From NCBI RefSeq assembly GCF_006540305.1, contig NZ_BJOR01000001.1:620001-684000 (forward strand): a stretch of 64,000 nt of DNA, in the 5' to 3' direction. The notes beneath the pieces are model-generated. The model ran no database searches. It saw nothing but the letters and a program-made list of their open reading frames with translations, and was not told the origin of the DNA. This document shows positions 60,026 to 64,000 of the stretch, piece after piece; positions within the stretch are counted from its first letter, which is position 1, and every line of letters starts with the position of its first letter. The DNA is from Streptomyces sp. 6-11-2. GTDB taxonomy: Bacteria; Actinomycetota; Actinomycetes; Streptomycetales; Streptomycetaceae. The translations under genes were made by a program, and so were the position numbers.

Positions 60026-60947
60026 GGCCGTACCTCTCCTCAGCCTTCCAGAAGTACACGAAGCCGCCGACGAAGGCGAGCACGGCCCAGCCGAGGGCTC
60101 CGGCCCAGACGTGCGGCGGCAGATGCGAGGAGTCGTAGCCGTCGATCAGCGCGAACCGGATCAGGTCCATGTAGATGGCGGCGGGGTTGACCTGCATCAG
60201 CCGGATGATCCACTCCGGCTTCCCCGCGAGCATGCCGCTGAGGGAGAACATCACGCCCGACGCGTACATCCAGGTCCGCGTGACGAACGGCATGAGCTGG
60301 GCGAGGTCGGGGGTCTTGGCGCCCAGCCGGGCCATGATCAGCGCCAGCCCGGTGTTGAACAGGAACTGCAGCGCCAGCGCCGGCAGGATCAGCAGCCAGG
60401 ACAGGCCCGGGTAGCTGCCGAAGGCGATGACCACGAGGAACAGCACGATCATCGAGTACAGCAGCTGCTGGAGCTGCTGGAGCGCGAACGAGATCGGCAG
60501 GGAGGCACGCGGGAAGTGCAGCGCGCGCACCAGCCCGAGGTTGCCGGAGATGGCGCGGACGCCGGCCATGACCGAGGTCTGGGTGAAGGTGAACACGAAC
60601 ACCCCGGTCACCAGGAACGGGATGTACGTCTTCTTGTCCAGGCCCCGGGTGGCGTGGATGAGAACGCCGAAGATGAAGTAGTACACCGCGGCGTTCAGCA
60701 GCGGCGTCGCCACCTGCCAGAGCTGGCCGAGCTTGGCCTGGCTGTACTGGGCGGTCAGCTTCGCCTGGGAGAAGGCCAGGATGAAGTGGCGCCGCCCCCA
60801 CAACTGCCGGATGTACGCCCCGAGCGGGGGCCGGGCGCCGCTGACGGACAGCCCGTACTTGTCGGCGAGCTGGGCCGGGGTAAGACCCTCGTCGGGCGAC
60901 GGAGCCGCGCCGAGGGCGACGCCGCCGTCATGCGTTGTCTCACTCAC
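60018..60947 (-). CDS. ABC exporter permease, TagG-like
   Basis: A 309-residue ABC-2 permease with six spans. A cytoplasmic N-terminus of about 60 residues ends RQLWGRRHFILAFSQAKL, the amphipathic lead-in typical of TagG/RfbD polymer exporters. I chose GTG 60947 (VSETTHDGG); its ribosome site is weak. The 101 bp upstream, between this gene and the glycosyltransferase, hold nothing I can support. It pairs with the overlapping ATPase. Confidence 0.9.
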   Translation of the reverse strand: MSETTHDGGVALGAAPSPDEGLTPAQLADKYGLSVSGARPPLGAYIRQLWGRRHFILAFSQAKLTAQYSQAKLGQLWQVATPLLNAAVYYFIFGVLIHATRGLDKKTYIPFLVTGVFVFTFTQTSVMAGVRAISGNLGLVRALHFPRASLPISFALQQLQQLLYSMIVLFLVVIAFGSYPGLSWLLILPALALQFLFNTGLALIMARLGAKTPDLAQLMPFVTRTWMYASGVMFSLSGMLAGKPEWIIRLMQVNPAAIYMDLIRFALIDGYDSSHLPPHVWAGALGWAVLAFVGGFVYFWKAEERYGRG

Positions 60948-61048
60948 TAGTGGAAACTTTCGTCTTCGAGATGCGCTGCCAGTGCGGATGTACGGCCGTG
61001 GCTCGAGCACCGGCCTGGTGGCGCCGCGTACTCGGGGGAACGATCTTG

Positions 61049-61951
61049 TCAGATGACCGGCGGCCGGCCCAGTCGGGTGAGTCGCCACACCGTACGCCAC
61101 TTCATGGGCCGGCGCGGCCCACAGGGTGTGGCCCAGCCCTCCCGGAAGCCGCCGACCCAAGCCTTCAGGGCCGGACGCGACGGGCGGCGGGCGAGGGTGA
61201 GCAGCAGCCACACCCCGAGGTAGACCGGGACGAGGAGCACCGGGAGGTTGCGGCGGGCCAGCCAGACCCGGTTGCGGGCGACCATGCGGTGGTAGACCGC
61301 GTGCCGCGAAGGCGCGGTCGTCGGGTGGTACAGCACCATGTCGGACCGGTAGTCGATCATCCAGCCCGCGTCGAGGGCCCGCCATGCCAGGTCGGTTTCC
61401 TCGTGCGCGTAGAAGAATTCGTCCGGCAGGCCGCCGACTTCCGCGAAGACCTTGGTGCGGACGGCGTTCGCGCCGCCCAGGAAGGTGGTGACCCGGGAGG
61501 AGCGCATCGGGTCGGCGGCGCGCAGCCGCGGCACGTGGCGGCGCTGGGTGACGCCGGTGTCGGGGTCGGCGATGCGGAAGCTGACGATGCCGAGCCGGTC
61601 GTCGGCGGCGAAGGCCCGGCGGCACAGCTCGGCGGTGTCGTTCCGGGCGAGCAGGCCGTCGTCGTCGAGGAACAGCAGGATGTCGACGTCGCCGCCGGCC
61701 GGTCCGAAGGCCTCGATGCCGACGTTGCGGCCGCCGGGGATGCCGAGGTTCTCCGGCAGCTCGACGGTCCGGACGCCTTCGGGGACGTCCGGGACGGGCG
61801 AGCCGTTGCCGACGACCACCACCTCGACCCGGTCGCCGTCCTGCTTGGCGACCGAGTCGAGCAGGGCCCGCAGCTCCTCGGGCCGATTGCCCATGGTGAT
61901 GATGACGGCGCCGACCTTGAGCGGAGTGTTCGCAGAGGTCACGCCGCTCAC
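61049..61951 (-). CDS. Family 2 glycosyltransferase
   Basis: A 300-residue GT-A enzyme. VGAVIITMGNRPEELRALLD opens the nucleotide-binding fold, LLFLDDDG is the DxD metal motif, LGGANAVRTKVF follows, and HEETDLAWRALDAGW holds the catalytic ED region. A hydrophobic stretch (LPVLLVPVYLGVWLLLTLA) near the C-terminus suggests membrane attachment. GTG 61951 overlaps the CDP-alcohol transferase stop (GTGA). It probably glycosylates the product of that enzyme or extends the polymer; the sugar is unknown. Confidence 0.9.
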   Translation of the reverse strand: MSGVTSANTPLKVGAVIITMGNRPEELRALLDSVAKQDGDRVEVVVVGNGSPVPDVPEGVRTVELPENLGIPGGRNVGIEAFGPAGGDVDILLFLDDDGLLARNDTAELCRRAFAADDRLGIVSFRIADPDTGVTQRRHVPRLRAADPMRSSRVTTFLGGANAVRTKVFAEVGGLPDEFFYAHEETDLAWRALDAGWMIDYRSDMVLYHPTTAPSRHAVYHRMVARNRVWLARRNLPVLLVPVYLGVWLLLTLARRPSRPALKAWVGGFREGWATPCGPRRPMKWRTVWRLTRLGRPPVI

Positions 61952-62727
61952 CTCAGCCTGCTGGAGACGAGGATGGACACCAGGTGCAGCAGGGTCTGGA
62001 GCAGCGCGATGCCGGCGAGCACGGCCGCGCCGAGCCGGGTGAAGAACAGGTCGCCCCTGATCGTGTCGGCGATCGCGAGGACCAGGATCAGCAGGGACGC
62101 CTCGATCCCGAGGATCAGCCGGTGGAACTTGAGCGCCGCGGCGGCCCTGCGGGCCAGCGCCATGCCCGACGAGCGCGGTTCGGCCGCGCTCTCCTGGACC
62201 GGCGGCAGCCCGCCCTGGTGGCGGGCCACTCCGACGAGGTCGGTCTCGGCCTTGATCAGGATCGCGCCGAGAGCGGCCAGGGTCCCGAGGAAGGCCCACA
62301 GCCAGTCGACGCGCCCGGGACCCCACAGGTCGACGGCGCGCAGCCCGAGCCCGACCAGGACGGCGGCGTCGGTGAGATAGGCCCCGACCCGGTCCAGGTA
62401 GACCCCGCCCAGCGAGAACTGCTGCTTCCAGCGGGCGATCTCGCCGTCGACGCAGTCCAGCAGCAGGTACAGCTGGACCATCAGCACACCGAGCACGGCG
62501 CCCGCGATCCCCGGCACCAGCAGGGCCGGGGCCGCGAGGACGCCGCAGACGGTCATCAGGTACGTGAGCTGGTTGGGCGTGACCCTGGTGCCCACCAGGT
62601 AGCGGTCCACCCGCAGGGACACCTCGCGCATGTAGAGGCGTCCCGCCCAGTGCTCTCCGCTGCGCCGGTCCTTCACCCCTGCCGGATGGACGACCGGTCT
62701 CAGTTCAGCTACCGATGGCCTTGACAT
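61948..62727 (-). CDS. CDP-alcohol phosphatidyltransferase-family membrane enzyme, atypical active site
   Basis: A 259-residue membrane protein with about six spans. Of the family signature D1xxD2GxxAR(x8)GxxxD3xxxD4, the segments DCVDGEIAR and GVYLD give D1, D2 and D3, but the position of the general-base D4 is Ala (DRVGA); an Asp occurs five residues later (YLTD). It would transfer a phospho-alcohol from or to a CDP-activated partner. I chose ATG 62727, 23 nt inside the dehydrogenase gene. Its partners, a nucleotidyltransferase and a polyol-phosphate dehydrogenase, suggest the substrate is made by the same operon. Confidence 0.85.
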   Translation of the reverse strand: MSRPSVAELRPVVHPAGVKDRRSGEHWAGRLYMREVSLRVDRYLVGTRVTPNQLTYLMTVCGVLAAPALLVPGIAGAVLGVLMVQLYLLLDCVDGEIARWKQQFSLGGVYLDRVGAYLTDAAVLVGLGLRAVDLWGPGRVDWLWAFLGTLAALGAILIKAETDLVGVARHQGGLPPVQESAAEPRSSGMALARRAAAALKFHRLILGIEASLLILVLAIADTIRGDLFFTRLGAAVLAGIALLQTLLHLVSILVSSRLR

Positions 62728-63766
62728 AGTCGGCGTAGATGTCCTTGATCTGGTCGGTCTTGAGGTCGAGGTGTTCGAGGATCGTGTAGCGGCCGGGCCG
62801 GGTCTCCGGGGCGAACTCGACGACCCGGACGAACTCGTCCACCGTGAAGCCGATGTCCTTGGGCAGTACCGGCAGCCCGTGCCGGCGCAGCACCTCGGCC
62901 ATGCCGGCCGATTCCTCGTGGGCTCCGCGCAGGTACATCGCGAAGGCCGCGCCGAGCCCGCACTGCTCACCGTGGCTCGCGGCCCGCTTCGAGAACAGCA
63001 GGTCGAAGCCGTGGTTGATCTCGTGGCAGGCGCCGGAGGCGGGCCGCGAGTCGCCCGAGATCGACATGGCGATCCCGGTGAGGACCAGGGCCTCGGCGAG
63101 CACCTGGAGGAAGTCGTTGTCGCCGATGTCGCCCGGGTGCCGCAGCACCGCCTCGCCCGCCTGGCGGGCCATGGCCGCGGCCAGGCCGTCGATCTTCTCG
63201 CCGGTGACGCGGTGGGACAGCTCCCAGTCCGCGATGGCGGAGATGTTGGAGACGGCGTCGCCGATGCCGGAGCGCACGAAACGTGGCGGGGCGTCGCGGA
63301 TCACGTCCAGGTCGATGAGGACGGCGATCGGGTTCGGCACACCGTACGAGCCGCGGCCCGCGTCGTTGTCGAGGGTGGCGACCGGGGAGCACAGGCCGTC
63401 GTGCGAGAGGTTCGTGGGCACGGCGACCAGGGGCAGGCCGACGCGCGCCGCGGCGAACTTGGCGCAGTCGATGATCTTGCCGCCGCCCAGGCCCACCACC
63501 GCGTCGTAGCGGCCTGCCTTCATCTCGCCGGCCAGCCGGATGGCGTCGTCGAGGGTTCCGCCGCCGACCTCGTACCAGGTGGCGCCGGGCAGCGAGGGGG
63601 CGATCCGCTCGCGCAGCCGGGCGCCGGAGCCGTTGCTGACGGCGACGGCGAGCCTGCCGGAGTGCGAGACGCGCTCGTCGGCGAGCACACTCGCCAGGTC
63701 GTCGAGGGCACCGCGGCGGATTTCCACCACCACCGGCGACGGGATGAGCCGGCTCAGTACAGGCAC
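62705..63766 (-). CDS. Iron-containing alcohol dehydrogenase, glycerol-1-phosphate/AraM-like
   Basis: A 353-residue dehydrogenase of the glycerol-1-phosphate dehydrogenase superfamily. GLGGGKIIDCAKF is the NAD-binding glycine motif, and the metal site is formed by residues around VPTNLSHDG, GACHEINHGFD and SHGEQ. The family reduces dihydroxyacetone phosphate or similar keto-phosphates to polyol phosphates. GTG 63766 overlaps the upstream nucleotidyltransferase by 13 nt, so the two are coupled. It would supply the polyol phosphate that is then activated as a CDP derivative. Exact product and stereochemistry cannot be told. Confidence 0.87.
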   Translation of the reverse strand: MPVLSRLIPSPVVVEIRRGALDDLASVLADERVSHSGRLAVAVSNGSGARLRERIAPSLPGATWYEVGGGTLDDAIRLAGEMKAGRYDAVVGLGGGKIIDCAKFAAARVGLPLVAVPTNLSHDGLCSPVATLDNDAGRGSYGVPNPIAVLIDLDVIRDAPPRFVRSGIGDAVSNISAIADWELSHRVTGEKIDGLAAAMARQAGEAVLRHPGDIGDNDFLQVLAEALVLTGIAMSISGDSRPASGACHEINHGFDLLFSKRAASHGEQCGLGAAFAMYLRGAHEESAGMAEVLRRHGLPVLPKDIGFTVDEFVRVVEFAPETRPGRYTILEHLDLKTDQIKDIYADYVKAIGS

Positions 63767-64000
63767 GCGATCCCCCGGCCCTTGGCGAGGTCGTCGTGGT
63801 TGTCGATCTCGACCCACTTGACGTCGCCGATCGGCGCCACGTCGATCGTGAAGCCGCGGTTGACGAGCTCCTGGTAGCCGTCCTCGTAGTACAGCTGCGG
63901 GTCCCGCTCGAAGGTGACCTTCAGCGCGTCGGCCAGCTCGGGGGCGGCGTCGCCCTCGATGAGAGTGACGCCGATGTACTCGCCGGTCGCCTCGGCCGGG
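63754..64000 (-). CDS. Nucleotidyltransferase, C-terminal part (gene runs off the window)
   Basis: The last 82 codons of a minus-strand gene whose start lies right of the window. The visible part includes GEYIGVTLIEGDAAPELADA, QLYYEDGYQELVNRG and the closing VKWVEIDNHDDLAKGRGIAC. The WVEIDNxxDLxxA ending is typical of sugar/choline-phosphate nucleotidyltransferases (phosphocholine cytidylyltransferase-like). It would activate the alcohol phosphate made by the adjacent dehydrogenase. Confidence 0.85.
   Translation of the reverse strand, partial: PAEATGEYIGVTLIEGDAAPELADALKVTFERDPQLYYEDGYQELVNRGFTIDVAPIGDVKWVEIDNHDDLAKGRGIACLY

Overview
The window is actinobacterial, almost certainly Streptomyces. 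GC is very high with strong third-position G/C bias, GTG starts and GGAGG-type ribosome sites are frequent, genes are joined by ATGA/GTGA overlaps, and the gene order of the Streptomyces hopanoid locus is present. It holds two specialised-metabolism blocks with a small accessory stretch between them.

Region 1 (1-38.4 kb) is the right-hand part of a nonribosomal peptide cluster. The tail of one NRPS ends in a degenerate epimerization domain. It is followed by a four-module NRPS (C-A-T x4, E) and a three-module terminal NRPS (C-A-T, C-A-T-E, C-A-T-TE). Binding-pocket residues read by eye give Phe-like, Pro, aromatic, undecided (made D), Gly, Leu-like (made D), Leu-like. Downstream come a P450, a type II thioesterase, a TTA-containing membrane protein, a DrrA-type ABC ATPase with two DrrB-type permeases around a methyltransferase, a flavin monooxygenase of the MupA/Atu3640 type with its flavin reductase, and both subunits of a coenzyme-B12 glutamate mutase. 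Monomers and tailoring set match what I remember of skyllamycin: beta-hydroxy-Phe5, Pro6, beta-hydroxy-O-methyl-Tyr7, D-Trp8, alpha-hydroxy-Gly9, D-Leu10, beta-hydroxy-Leu11, with 3-methyl-Asp earlier. Even the gene count fits the sky29-sky42 numbering. I therefore read this as a skyllamycin-type cluster, recognised from memory and not by a search. The two Leu adenylation domains are almost identical at DNA level (4 mismatches in about 1.34 kb). A 29-bp minisatellite fills the space between the flavin reductase and mutase genes, and a truncated LysR gene in an AT-rich patch marks the apparent edge.

Region 2 (38.6-45.9 kb) carries accessory genes: a metallo-beta-lactamase-fold hydrolase, a frameshifted AhpD-like gene, an SGNH hydrolase, a GH36 alpha-galactosidase, a tyrosine phosphatase, and an XRE-cupin regulator with a 40-residue membrane partner behind twin palindromic operators.

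Region 3 (45.95-59.1 kb, minus strand) is the complete hopanoid locus. It runs hpnC, hpnD, a 46-codon small gene, hpnE, polyprenyl synthase, shc, hpnG, hpnH, ispG, dxs and hpnO, mostly coupled by overlaps. It makes isoprenoid precursor, squalene, hopene and side-chain-extended aminohopanoid. A 21-codon leader overlaps the first gene, and a promoter-like palindrome lies upstream.

Region 4 (59.2-64 kb, minus strand) is an envelope-polymer or glycolipid operon: a nucleotidyltransferase (cut by the window edge), a glycerol-1-phosphate-dehydrogenase-like enzyme, a CDP-alcohol phosphotransferase, a family 2 glycosyltransferase and a TagG/TagH-like ABC exporter. I saw no tRNA, rRNA, IS element or CRISPR array.
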